Notes: generated by a model from the letters alone, not told the origin. Counted from the first letter of the stretch, positions 8,601 through 14,700 are shown. The stretch is 21,305 nucleotides of DNA from an uncultured Clostridium sp. (GCA_900553925.1 USFH01000017.1:1-21305); one strand, 5' to 3'. Program-made: numbers and translations.

Positions 8601-9496
8601 GGGTTAAAGTAGAAGGAAACAAGAATCTTGGAATTCAGTACAGTACCCATTGTCAGAGCTATGGATGGCTTCCATGGTCTGCAAATGGAGAACTGAATGG
8701 AACAAGCGGAGAGGCAAAGAGACTCGAAGCAATTAAGATCCGTCTGACAGGTGCAGATGCTTCTAAGTATGATGTGTATTATCGGGTGCATGCACAGAGC
8801 TATGGATGGCTTGCATGGGCGTCAAACGGAGCACCGGCTGGAACAAGCGGACAGGCAAAGCGACTGGAAGGTATTCAGATTGTGGTTGTGAAGAAGGGAG
8901 AACAGGCACCGGGACTTAAATATGCTGGTGTAGATGCTTCTTCATATGCAAAAAATACAAGTGCGTTTGTTGGACAGGCAGTGGCAATCAATATTCCTGG
9001 TAGTGAAACAACGCCGAATGTTATGTATAAGACGCATGTTCAGACCTTTGGATGGCAGAATTGGATGCTGAATGGCCAGGTAAGTGGAACAAGCGGAAAA
9101 GCAAAACGTCTCGAAGGCATTAACATTAAGCTTACAAACTGTGATTATGCAGGAGGAATTCGTTATTCCACACATATCCAGACTTACGGATGGTCACAGG
9201 GCTGGAAGGAAAATGGCGCGATGGCAGGAACAAGCGGACAGGCAAAGCGCCTTGAAGCAATTAAAATTGAGCTGACTGGTGAGATGGCACAGCACTATGA
9301 TATTTATTACAGGGTGCATGCGCAAAGCTATGGTTGGCTTAATTGGGCGTCAAACGGAGCTCCGGCAGGTACATCAGGAATGGGCAAACGTCTGGAAGCA
9401 ATTCAGATCGTACTTGTGAAGAAAGGCGAGTCAGCACCTGCAAATAATTATCAGAATGTTGTGACTATAAACAATAGTGCCTATATAGGCAGATAA
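5699..9496 (+). CDS. Large secreted surface protein with duplicated N-terminal unit, Big2 domains and six ChW repeats
   Basis: The protein is 1265 aa. The ATG at 5699 is chosen because AAGGAGG (5684-5690) is 8 nt upstream; ATGs at 5678 and 5693 are before or too close to it. A signal peptide spans about residues 1-35 (MKKNTWKRLFACII, then SRAEE). A unit of about 240 residues occurs twice (about 59-308 and 309-543), each starting FDVDY and carrying VFWT.EEK.F and AYG.TR. in order; I do not recognise this unit. Big2-like domains sit at about 544-618 and 820-902, with a further unassigned domain between them, then a Pro/Glu/Thr linker (about 903-932). Six ChW repeats follow (about 934-1241, core HAQSYGW..W..NG..AGTSG.AKRLE.I), arranged as two triads. 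There is no LPxTG motif or C-terminal anchor, so ChW repeats probably mediate surface attachment or binding. No catalytic domain is seen. It is probably an adhesin or carbohydrate/envelope-binding protein. Confidence 0.85.
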   Translation: MKKNTWKRLFACIIAFAMMFTMMPGNNLVSRAEEGDEGGNNSSTLNEEGEGSESRKGVFDVDYSPDSEAAVTCVLVDGNNNETPCALGGADDSHKEPSFVVGNEIQTIKLTLTPPKETLGEPVNISVFVNGDDKTDGNLATNEGTTTWTYKPSAEEATSDDGLWIRVFWTQEEKEFDDFAPDENGYILEYHNPDRVEVTVVPTAYAGKDREAYGITRLKFADSVKEVSFRLTPEKDSKEKLTSIYYLGKEHPVDELSGDSEVQYTYDSDSNCYTVTFDIDKLNAKDNNEKIKWLDFMFEGEHWPGNNMFDVDYDTYDGTANVSCTVDGVVCPLRDETGGHKQYPFNKENGFKTIVLTLVPPAEADISGETPEISVRVNEDKNAGIFGTDSEGKTTWTYTPTSKEGLAIQVFWTEEEKQFNTFNPEYSQFMIQYSTSDNIEVEVTPAVSDENKKERTAYGLTRVRFDKATEEVSFKLPFKPKKINVGETEYVLANGKLPPGSALSSSKADNSYILIINTTNIANAELVSLYFDFGGQENQIKITQHEQKITDLTSREPFKAAVIPGSAEIKWSSSDERVAKVDADGNVTPVANGVAMITATMADDPNIKDSVAVEVAANIVWGIPAGISTYYGEDGEVGGHLLLDTELPPQNDADITIDNNTFNFDTVCEVIKQTGDVSAVQNRADAKLSLYVTKLGDSMIPADDKGKIAAEIAKLPASAVTEIMTLDMSVFLTMADATGKVTKVERLKDVETPISAYVELPERDILKDTKAVTRHYFMVDMINGVATTKPLSIVYDTKLEITKSTFSTVCIGYYDTVNATSVTLDKTEATLTKAGETLQLQAVVLPEDAMEKGVTWASGNTNVATVDETGKVTAVANGEAIITVTSKANADLKKTCKVTVKIPVEPAKQDPKPEPTPTPEPAPTPEPTPDVTASYHTHIQTIGDAQGVKKNGEMAGTSGMAKRLENIWVKVEGNKNLGIQYSTHCQSYGWLPWSANGELNGTSGEAKRLEAIKIRLTGADASKYDVYYRVHAQSYGWLAWASNGAPAGTSGQAKRLEGIQIVVVKKGEQAPGLKYAGVDASSYAKNTSAFVGQAVAINIPGSETTPNVMYKTHVQTFGWQNWMLNGQVSGTSGKAKRLEGINIKLTNCDYAGGIRYSTHIQTYGWSQGWKENGAMAGTSGQAKRLEAIKIELTGEMAQHYDIYYRVHAQSYGWLNWASNGAPAGTSGMGKRLEAIQIVLVKKGESAPANNYQNVVTINNSAYIGR
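8500..9420 (+). repeat. Six ChW repeats arranged as two triads
   Basis: Repeats begin near YHTHIQTIG, YSTHCQSYGW, YRVHAQSYGW, YKTHVQTFGW, YSTHIQTYGW and YRVHAQSYGW, each ending (A/G)KRLE.I.(I/V). Repeats 2/5 and 3/6 are most alike (LTG then VYYRVHAQ or IYYRVHAQ), so a three-repeat block appears to have been duplicated. A diverged linker (about 8910-9020) separates the blocks. The first repeat lacks the usual GW pair. Confidence 0.85.
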
Positions 9497-9518
9497 GATG
9501 GCGTTATTTGGCGCGAAT
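9497..9518 (+). repeat. 22-bp direct repeat, copy 2 (orphan DUF308 gene end)
   Basis: It starts one base after the ChW gene stop and is identical to 5449-5470. It extends into a frame 9498-9530 reading MALFGANKTY then TAA, a relative of the DUF308 tail MALFGANRTGV. There is no ribosome site or full gene attached, so it is a remnant or junction rather than a gene. Confidence 0.92.
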
Positions 9519-9530
9519 AAAACATATTAA
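9498..9530 (+). pseudogene. Remnant of the 3' end of a DUF308-like gene
   Basis: Ten codons and a stop match the C-terminal tail of the protein at 5003-5485 (ALFGAN, then K/R, T). Nothing upstream of it within the ChW gene resembles the rest of DUF308. It indicates a duplication/deletion or insertion event that separated or copied the gene end. Confidence 0.6.
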
Positions 9531-9535
9531 ACGGT

Positions 9536-9570
9536 GCAAACTACCTCTCATAAAATGATGAGGAGTTTGC
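9536..9570 (+). promoter_or_regulatory. Hairpin sequestering the ribosome-binding site of the OPT transporter gene
   Basis: GCAAACT, CCTC and TCAT (9536-9551) pair with ATGA, GAGG and AGTTTGC (9555-9570), with a single bulged A (9543), a single bulged T (9559) and an AAA loop. The pairing buries GAGGAG (9560-9565), the ribosome site of the gene starting at 9572. No T run follows, so it is not an intrinsic terminator. It looks like a translational control element, or a cue for an RNA or protein ligand. Confidence 0.65.
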
Positions 9571-9571
9571 C

Positions 9572-11449
9572 ATGAAACAGACAAGTGAAAAAGAGACATT
9601 TCGACCATATATTCCAAGCGATAAGGTAGTACCGGAATTCACAGTGACCTCGGTGGTGCTGGGAATCCTGCTCGCCGTTGTGTTCGGCGGAGCAAATGCG
9701 TACCTTGGCCTGCGCGTTGGAATGACGGTCTCCGCGTCGATTCCGGCGGCTGTGATCTCGATGGGCGTTCTGCGTATTCTGCTGAAACGCAAGTCCATCC
9801 TGGAGAACAACATGGTGCAGACAATCGGTTCTGCCGGGGAATCGCTCGCGGCGGGAGGAATATTTACACTTCCGGCACTCTTCATGTGGGCAGAGGAGAG
9901 CAGCGCAATCGCTGTTCCGTCCTTTGCCACGATTGCGATACTTGCAATCAGTGGAGGCGTGCTGGGAGTTCTTTTTATGGTTCCGTTGCGCCGGGCGTTG
10001 ATCGTGGAGGAACATGGTGTGCTTCCATTTCCGGAGGGAACAGCGTGTTCCGAGGTTCTGCGTGCCGGAGAAGCGGAGGGTGATAAATCGAAGAAAGTAT
10101 TCCGCGGACTTGGAATTGCTGCTTTGTACAAATTCCTCGCGGACGGATGCAGGATTTTCCCAAGCGAGGTCAGCTGGGAGATTCCGTCGTATAAAGGAGC
10201 TGCAATCGGAGCGGACGTGCTTCCTGCACTTGTGGGTGTCGGCTATATATGCGGCGCGCGGGTATCCTCATATTTGCTTGGCGGTGCCGTGCTCGGGTGG
10301 TTCGTTATCATGCCGGTGTTCGTATTAGTCGGAGGGGACACGGTGTTATTTCCGGCGACACAGGCGATTCGCACATTGACACCGGGAACTCTCTGGGGCA
10401 GTTATGTGCGCTATATCGGTGCGGGTGCCGTGGCAGCAGGCGGTATCCTTAGTCTGATCAAAGCATTTCCATTGATTCTGTCGACCTTCCGCAGTGCCGT
10501 CCGCGGTTACGGGAAAACCGGAGGAACAAAGCGCACGGAACAGGAGCTTCCGATGAAATGCGTGTTGTTCGGAATCCTTGCGGTCATGGTTGTACTCTGG
10601 CTGCTTCCGTCGATTCCGGTTACCCTGCTTTCTGCGTGTCTGATCGTCTTGTTCGGATTCTTCTTTGCGACCGTGAGTGCGCGTATGGTGGGACTCGTCG
10701 GTTCCTCGAACAACCCGGTATCCGGCATGGCGATTGCGACGCTTCTGCTTGCGTCCATCGTGTTGAAATCAACAGGAAATACAGGCATCGCGGGTATGAC
10801 AACTGCGATTGCGATCGGAACGGTCATCTGCATCATCGCGGCGATGGCGGGGGACACATCGCAGGATCTGAAGACCGGCTATATCGTAGGGGCGACACCG
10901 GTGCGGCAGCAGGTGGGCGAATTGATCGGTGCGGTTGTCTCCGGACTTGCAATCGGCGGTGTCCTGTATCTCCTTCATGCCGCATGGAAATTCGGTTCGC
11001 CGGAATTACCGGCACCACAGGCAACCTTGATGAAGATGGTCGTGGAAGGTGTCATGGGCGGAAATCTTCCGTGGACGCTGATCTTTGTCGGTGTATTCAT
11101 CTCAGGGATGGTGGAGATCCTTGGGATACCGGTACTGCCTTTTGCCATCGGATTATATCTTCCGATTTATCTGTCCACACCGATCATGGTGGGCGGTCTG
11201 ATCCGGCTTTGGCACGAGAAAAGAAGAAAATCCTCCGTGGAAGATGGCATTCTGTTTTCTTCCGGCATGATCGCAGGGGAGGGACTGATCGGAATCCTGC
11301 TGGCAGTGCTCGCGGTGGCTGGAATTGTGGATCGGATCGATTTGTCCGCGAGGGGGATTGCAGCTGGGAAGACCGGGGGCGTGATCGCATTTGCGCTGCT
11401 TGTGTGTCTTATGCTCTTGCAGACATCCGGAGACAGGAGGAAACGATGA
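9572..11449 (+). CDS. OPT-family oligopeptide transporter
   Basis: The protein is 625 aa with about 15 hydrophobic helices. The N-terminus FRPYIPSDKVVPEFTVTSV leads into GGANAYLGLRVGMTVSASIPAAV, the hallmark opening of prokaryotic OPT transporters, followed by ENNMVQTIGSAGESLAAG and further on SSNNPVSGMAIA. OPT proteins are proton-coupled importers of small peptides, metal chelates or modified peptides; the substrate here is unknown. The start is supported by GAGGAG 6 nt upstream, which lies inside a hairpin. The stop overlaps the start of the PqqD-like gene (ATGA), indicating translational coupling. GC content is visibly higher than in the ChW gene before it. Confidence 0.93.
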   Translation: MKQTSEKETFRPYIPSDKVVPEFTVTSVVLGILLAVVFGGANAYLGLRVGMTVSASIPAAVISMGVLRILLKRKSILENNMVQTIGSAGESLAAGGIFTLPALFMWAEESSAIAVPSFATIAILAISGGVLGVLFMVPLRRALIVEEHGVLPFPEGTACSEVLRAGEAEGDKSKKVFRGLGIAALYKFLADGCRIFPSEVSWEIPSYKGAAIGADVLPALVGVGYICGARVSSYLLGGAVLGWFVIMPVFVLVGGDTVLFPATQAIRTLTPGTLWGSYVRYIGAGAVAAGGILSLIKAFPLILSTFRSAVRGYGKTGGTKRTEQELPMKCVLFGILAVMVVLWLLPSIPVTLLSACLIVLFGFFFATVSARMVGLVGSSNNPVSGMAIATLLLASIVLKSTGNTGIAGMTTAIAIGTVICIIAAMAGDTSQDLKTGYIVGATPVRQQVGELIGAVVSGLAIGGVLYLLHAAWKFGSPELPAPQATLMKMVVEGVMGGNLPWTLIFVGVFISGMVEILGIPVLPFAIGLYLPIYLSTPIMVGGLIRLWHEKRRKSSVEDGILFSSGMIAGEGLIGILLAVLAVAGIVDRIDLSARGIAAGKTGGVIAFALLVCLMLLQTSGDRRKR

Positions 11450-11796
11450 TGCGCGCAGGTCGAAAGCAAAATTATCTGAATCAGATTCCGGTCCGGTCAT
11501 CGCTTTGCCCGTGGAAGGAAGAGGCAGGGAAGGCGGTTCTTGTGGTCGAACACAAGGGAATCCTGTATGCATTTACGCAACGCGTGTTGCATAAGCCGAG
11601 AGTTAGCTATATCACGCTCGATGTATATGGAACCGCCGTCTGGAAACAGATTGACGGGGAGAAAACCGTGGGTGAGATCTCGGATGGGCTGGAACAGCAG
11701 TTCCCGGAAGCGCAGGGTGATATGCTGTCCCGGGTGGTGGTGTTCTTCTCCATCCTGCAGGCAAATGGTTTTGTGCACATGCGCAGAATAAATTAA
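11446..11796 (+). CDS. PqqD-like protein (RiPP-recognition-element fold)
   Basis: The protein is 116 aa, read from the ATG at 11446 after AGGAGG (11435-11440), overlapping the transporter stop by 3 nt. The core VSYITLDVYGTAVWKQIDG, then TVGEISDGLEQQF and a hydrophobic final helix (VVVFFSILQANGFV), matches the winged-helix PqqD/RRE family. PqqD proteins bind a precursor peptide and present it to a radical-SAM or other tailoring enzyme. About 25 extra residues precede the domain. No radical-SAM enzyme or obvious precursor peptide is seen in the window. Coupling to an OPT transporter suggests a role in importing or handling a peptide, but this is inference. Confidence 0.8.
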   Translation: MMRAGRKQNYLNQIPVRSSLCPWKEEAGKAVLVVEHKGILYAFTQRVLHKPRVSYITLDVYGTAVWKQIDGEKTVGEISDGLEQQFPEAQGDMLSRVVVFFSILQANGFVHMRRIN

Positions 11797-11831
11797 ACGA
11801 TGCGTTTAATAAAAAAATGAAAGAAAGTGCT

Positions 11832-11860
11832 TGCGTCACGAAAAATCGTGTGGTATACTT
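11832..11860 (+). promoter_or_regulatory. Promoter with palindromic spacer upstream of the 131-aa unknown gene
   Basis: TTGCGT (11832-11837), a 17-bp spacer and TATACT (11855-11860). The spacer contains CACGA (11838-11842) and TCGTG (11847-11851), a dyad between -35 and -10, the classic place for a repressor or MerR-like operator. Transcription would begin near 11867, leaving a leader of about 135 nt. Confidence 0.6.
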
Positions 11861-12002
11861 GCAACAGTTTGGGAAATCAACGTGTTTCCTTGGATAAATG
11901 AATAGAATGATAAAGGCAGATTAGTACGTGGAATAGACAGCACTACAAGTCTGCCTATTTTTATGCAAAATTTTATTGTTTTTTTCCAAGGAGGTATGTA
12001 TG
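11861..12002 (+). other. Long 5' leader with one long-range stem, unrecognised
   Basis: AGGCAGA (11914-11920) pairs with TCTGCCT (11950-11956) across 29 nt and is followed by ATTTTTAT, a weak terminator-like layout. The interior does not match riboswitch classes I can recognise by eye (c-di-GMP, preQ1, fluoride). It could be an attenuator or simply a structured leader. Confidence 0.35.
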
Positions 12003-12398
12003 ATGAATACAAAAACAACAATTGACAAGTTCACAAGAAACCAGAACGCATTTGACTATGCGGTCTACATGATGCTCGGAAGCTACTTCGCGCAGGCGGA
12101 GGCGGTCTCTGAGTGCTATGTCCGGAAGCTGTATCTCTACTATGTGGAGAACAAGCGGGAGCGGCAGTACGATTTCGAGGATCTCGCAATCGACTACGCG
12201 GAGGATGTGCTGATGAAGCAGCTTCCGGCGGAGCTCTGGAAGGAGCGGGTGACGGTGTCCTTCACCAAGAATGGTGACCGGAATTACGTCATCTTCGAGG
12301 GCGCCCGGTACACGCTGGTGGTAGAAAACAGCTACCGCGGCGGACGTACGAAGCTCTCGTACAAGGTGCATGCGTATGCGCCCGCTATCGAAAGATAG
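12003..12398 (+). CDS. Unrecognised 131-aa cytoplasmic protein
   Basis: I do not recognise the family. AAGGAGG (11988-11994) is 8 nt before the ATG at 12003; the ATG at 12000 in the same frame is 5 nt away and cannot be excluded. The protein is soluble and charged. The first half looks helical and aromatic-rich (FDYAVYMMLGSYFAQAEA, RKLYLYYVENKRERQYDFED). The second half looks beta-rich (RVTVSFTKNGDRNYVIFEG, TLVVENSY). It has a dedicated promoter with a palindrome and a long leader. The end of the gene forms a 9-bp GAAA-loop hairpin. The lipid-kinase gene begins 60 bp downstream. Confidence 0.75.
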   Translation: MNTKTTIDKFTRNQNAFDYAVYMMLGSYFAQAEAVSECYVRKLYLYYVENKRERQYDFEDLAIDYAEDVLMKQLPAELWKERVTVSFTKNGDRNYVIFEGARYTLVVENSYRGGRTKLSYKVHAYAPAIER

Positions 12399-12402
12399 CG
12401 GG
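12381..12402 (+). other. GAAA-tetraloop hairpin overlapping the stop codon of the 131-aa gene
   Basis: CCCGCTATC (12381-12389), GAAA, GATAGCGGG (12394-12402). The stem is a perfect 9 bp with a GNRA loop, and the TAG stop (12396-12398) lies in its right arm. No T run follows, so intrinsic termination is doubtful. It may stabilise the mRNA end or partly insulate the downstream kinase gene. Confidence 0.6.
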
Positions 12403-12458
12403 GATGCGGGTGCATCTGGCTATGTGTTACAAGTGATGAGTTATAAAGGGATAAAGGT

Positions 12459-13562
12459 ATGTATCAGGTAATAGTAAATCCAACTTCCTCTTCCGGAAAG
12501 GGGATGGAAGCGTGGAAGGAGATAAAGACGATTCTGAATCGTAGAAATGTGACATATGAAGTACATATGCTGCAAAACGCAGGGGAAGCGACGCAGGTTG
12601 TGCGGGGACTGACTGCGGATGGCAATGAGGCGAACATACTTGTGGTCGGTGGCGATGGAACGTTAAATGAAGTCTTAAACGGGATTCAGGATTTCGACCA
12701 CACGAAGGTCTCCTGCATTCAGACCGGTTCGGGAAATGATTTCGCCAGAAATATGCATCTCGAAAAGAATGTGGAGCGGGCGATTATGCATTTACTTGAG
12801 CAGCCGGAGGAGATTGCGCTTGATTACGGCGAAGTGACAGTGCGGGTGGATGGAACCGGAGATGCACGTCTGGATGGTAGACAGCGTGGAGTCGGAGATG
12901 CACGCCTGGATGGTAGACAGAGTGGAGTCGGAGATGCACGCATGGATGGCAGACAGCGTGGAGTCGGAGATGCACGCATGGATAGTAGACAGCGTGGAGT
13001 CGACGGGGATGACATGGATGCGTGCCGGGATAGCGCAGTCCGGAAAAAACGATTCCTGATCAGCTCGGGCGTCGGTTACGATGCCAATATCTGCGAGGAG
13101 GTCAGCCGGAGCCGTTTGAAGGCGGTATTAAATAAGATCCATCTTGGCAAATTAGTGTATGTGATGATTGGTGTAAAACAGATATTTGCGAAGAAAACGG
13201 TGCGGGCAAAATTATACCTGGACGATGCGCCGGTGATGAAGCTCCCGGAGTTGTTCTTCGTCGTCGGGATGAATCATATGTATGAAGGCGGCGGGATTCC
13301 GTTTTGCCCGAATGCGGATCCGACGGACGGCAGGCTGGATGTCTGTCTGGTCAAAGGCATGTCGCGGTTAAAGCTTCTTCTGGCGGTTGTACTGGTGTAT
13401 TTCAAGAAGCATCTGCTGTTCAAGGATATCACGAATCACCGCTGTAAGAAGATGCGGCTGGTGACAGAGACACCGCAGTGGATCCATATGGATGGCGAGA
13501 CGCCGTATAAAGTGCGGGAGATTACCTGGGAGAGCAAGGGTAAGCTGAGGTTTGTGAGGTAG
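12459..13562 (+). CDS. YegS/DagK-type lipid (diacylglycerol) kinase with an internal repeat insertion
   Basis: The protein is 367 aa. The N-terminal DAGK catalytic domain opens with VIVNPTSSSGKG, then the nucleotide-binding motif VVGGDGTLNEV (GGDGT at residues 64-68) and IQTGSGNDFARN. The C-terminal beta domain includes FLISSGVGYDANICEEV, YEGGGIPFCPNADPTDG and a final HMDGE motif. It would phosphorylate diacylglycerol or a related lipid at the membrane. Residues about 131-195 form a hydrophilic insertion that the family lacks. It contains four copies of a 12-residue unit, GDAR(L/M)DGRQRGV, placed between the DYGEV strand and the RFLISSG strand. The remaining domain is intact, so the insert is probably a tolerated loop. 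The ribosome site (AAAGG) is weak, and the kinase may be co-expressed with the preceding gene. Confidence 0.9.
   Translation: MYQVIVNPTSSSGKGMEAWKEIKTILNRRNVTYEVHMLQNAGEATQVVRGLTADGNEANILVVGGDGTLNEVLNGIQDFDHTKVSCIQTGSGNDFARNMHLEKNVERAIMHLLEQPEEIALDYGEVTVRVDGTGDARLDGRQRGVGDARLDGRQSGVGDARMDGRQRGVGDARMDSRQRGVDGDDMDACRDSAVRKKRFLISSGVGYDANICEEVSRSRLKAVLNKIHLGKLVYVMIGVKQIFAKKTVRAKLYLDDAPVMKLPELFFVVGMNHMYEGGGIPFCPNADPTDGRLDVCLVKGMSRLKLLLAVVLVYFKKHLLFKDITNHRCKKMRLVTETPQWIHMDGETPYKVREITWESKGKLRFVR
12858..13001 (+). repeat. 36-bp in-frame minisatellite (4 units) in the lipid-kinase gene
   Basis: Units lie at 12858-12893, 12894-12929, 12930-12965 and 12966-13001, each 12 codons (GDAR, L/M, D, G/S, RQ, R/S, GV). 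They differ at only a few bases. A fifth degenerate unit may extend to about 13040 (GDDMDACRDSAV). The period is a multiple of three, so gain or loss of units keeps the frame. Confidence 0.95.
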
Positions 13563-13643
13563 GATTAAGATGATAGAATGAAGCGTGAAAAGATGTTGGG
13601 TGCTGTGAAGTTATAGGCACGCACGCAGAAAAGGAGATGTACA

Positions 13644-14012
13644 ATGCAGTTTATATGTTACCCAAAATGTTCCACCTGCCAGAAGGCAAAGAAGTGGCTG
13701 GATGCAAACAAAATCGAGTATACCGAGCGTCATATCGTCGAGGCAAATCCTTCGGAGAATGAGTTAAGAACGTGGTATGAGAGAAGTGGATTACCGCTTA
13801 AGAAGTTCTTCAACACAAGTGGTATGCTTTATAAGGAAATGAAGTTAAAAGACAAGCTTCCAACGATGAGCGAGGATGAACAGATCAGGCTCCTTGCCAC
13901 GAATGGTATGCTGGTGAAACGACCGATCGTGGTAGACGAAGATAAGGTGCTGGTTGGCTTTAAGGAAGCGGAGTGGAAGGAAAAGTTGATAAAAGTACGG
14001 AAAGGACTATAA
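13644..14012 (+). CDS. ArsC/Spx-family thioredoxin-fold protein
   Basis: The protein is 122 aa. The N-terminus MQFICYPKCSTCQKAKKWL contains a C9-x-x-C12 redox pair. LPLKKFFNTSGMLYKE and VKRPIVVDEDKVLVGF are the characteristic ArsC/Spx/YffB-family segments. Members are either glutaredoxin-like reductases or transcription-modulating Spx proteins. The missing Spx-type C-terminal features and lack of arsenic genes nearby favour a general 'arsenate reductase-like' label, with true arsenate reduction unlikely to be provable here. AAGGAGA lies 8 nt upstream of the start. It heads a three-gene unit with the 96-aa gene (1 nt apart) and the MIF-family gene. Confidence 0.88.
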   Translation: MQFICYPKCSTCQKAKKWLDANKIEYTERHIVEANPSENELRTWYERSGLPLKKFFNTSGMLYKEMKLKDKLPTMSEDEQIRLLATNGMLVKRPIVVDEDKVLVGFKEAEWKEKLIKVRKGL

Positions 14013-14013
14013 C

Positions 14014-14304
14014 ATGAAACCAAAATCCCAACAAAGCATACAACTTTATAACATCATGCTTCGCCTTGGGTATCCGGAGGAATTCGCAGATATTGTGACG
14101 AAGAATCTGAATACGGATTTTACAGCCACGCGGATGATGGGATATCTGTATCGGTATTCGAATCCAAGACTGGAGGATGTGGCGGATGAGATGCTGGCGA
14201 TTCTGGATGACCGAAACCGAATCATGGAGAAGAAGGAACTAGAAGAAATCAATAAGAAATGGAACGAATTTCTTCATACGGGAATCCCGGATGAAGAGGA
14301 ATAA
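14014..14304 (+). CDS. Unrecognised 96-aa protein between the ArsC-like and MIF-family genes
   Basis: No family is recognised. It is a highly charged, mainly helical protein (IQLYNIMLRLGYPEEFADIV, then a long acidic and Lys-rich helix ending WNEFLHTGIPDEEE) with no membrane segment or cysteine. It starts 1 nt after the ArsC-like stop, with AAAGGA 7 nt upstream inside the previous gene, so it is translated from the same message. The MIF-family gene follows after 15 bp. Confidence 0.8.
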   Translation: MKPKSQQSIQLYNIMLRLGYPEEFADIVTKNLNTDFTATRMMGYLYRYSNPRLEDVADEMLAILDDRNRIMEKKELEEINKKWNEFLHTGIPDEEE

Positions 14305-14319
14305 AAGGAGGACAAACAT

Positions 14320-14664
14320 ATGCCATTTATTAATTCAAAAATCAGTGTAGCGTTAAGTGATGCGCAGGAGCAGGAAATCAAGTCAAGATTGGGACAGGCG
14401 ATTACAGCGATTCCGGGAAAGTCGGAGAGCTGGCTTATGGTTGGTTTTGAGCCGGAGTATAAGCTTTATTTCCGGGGATCAAAGGATCAGCCGATGGCGA
14501 TGGTAGAGGTAAGTGTGTACGGTGGCGAGAATCCATCTGCATTTTCCAAGCTGACCGGTGAGATCTGTAAGATATTTGAGGATGTACTTGGAATTGCACC
14601 GGATCATGTGTATGTGAAGTATCAGGCAGTTGCAAACTGGGGCTGGAACGGCGGCAATTTCTAA
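14320..14664 (+). CDS. Macrophage migration inhibitory factor (MIF)/tautomerase-family protein
   Basis: The protein is 114 aa, the same length as animal MIF. It starts MPFINSKISVAL, giving the N-terminal proline (after Met removal) that acts as the catalytic base of the tautomerase superfamily. It ends NWGWNGGNF, which parallels the VGWNNSTF ending of MIF and D-dopachrome tautomerase. The middle segment DVLGIAPDHVYVKYQ matches the MIF 'ISPDRVYINY' strand, and a lysine lies at residue 34, near the position of catalytic K32. Likely activity is phenylpyruvate/enol-keto tautomerisation in the cytoplasm; a host-directed role is only speculation. AAGGAGG lies just upstream. It is the third gene of the ArsC-like unit. 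Confidence 0.85.
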   Translation: MPFINSKISVALSDAQEQEIKSRLGQAITAIPGKSESWLMVGFEPEYKLYFRGSKDQPMAMVEVSVYGGENPSAFSKLTGEICKIFEDVLGIAPDHVYVKYQAVANWGWNGGNF

Positions 14665-14700
14665 TTACAAAAGAACGAATAAAGGCGCTTTTGCAAAAAA

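Noticed and set aside
9497..9518. Transposon target-site duplication
   Set aside because: 22 bp is longer than common target duplications and no transposase or terminal inverted repeats are seen; homologous gene ends explain it better.
10558..11445. Upstream extension of the PqqD-like frame
   Set aside because: The extension is Arg/His/Cys-rich, lies wholly inside the OPT gene in another frame, and the AGGAGG before 11446 sets the real start.
11793..11809. TTAAACG/CGTTTAA hairpin after the PqqD-like gene as a terminator
   Set aside because: It has a short A/T-rich stem with a 3-nt loop and an A run rather than a T run on the coding strand.
11861..12002. c-di-GMP or other known riboswitch in the leader
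   Set aside because: No conserved core of a known class could be identified by eye; only one long-range stem is seen.
12381..12402. Intrinsic terminator after the 131-aa gene
   Set aside because: The hairpin is strong but is followed by GATGCGGGTG with no T run.
13644..14012. Arsenic-resistance operon
   Set aside because: There is no ArsR, ArsB or Acr3 nearby; the family includes many non-arsenate members.
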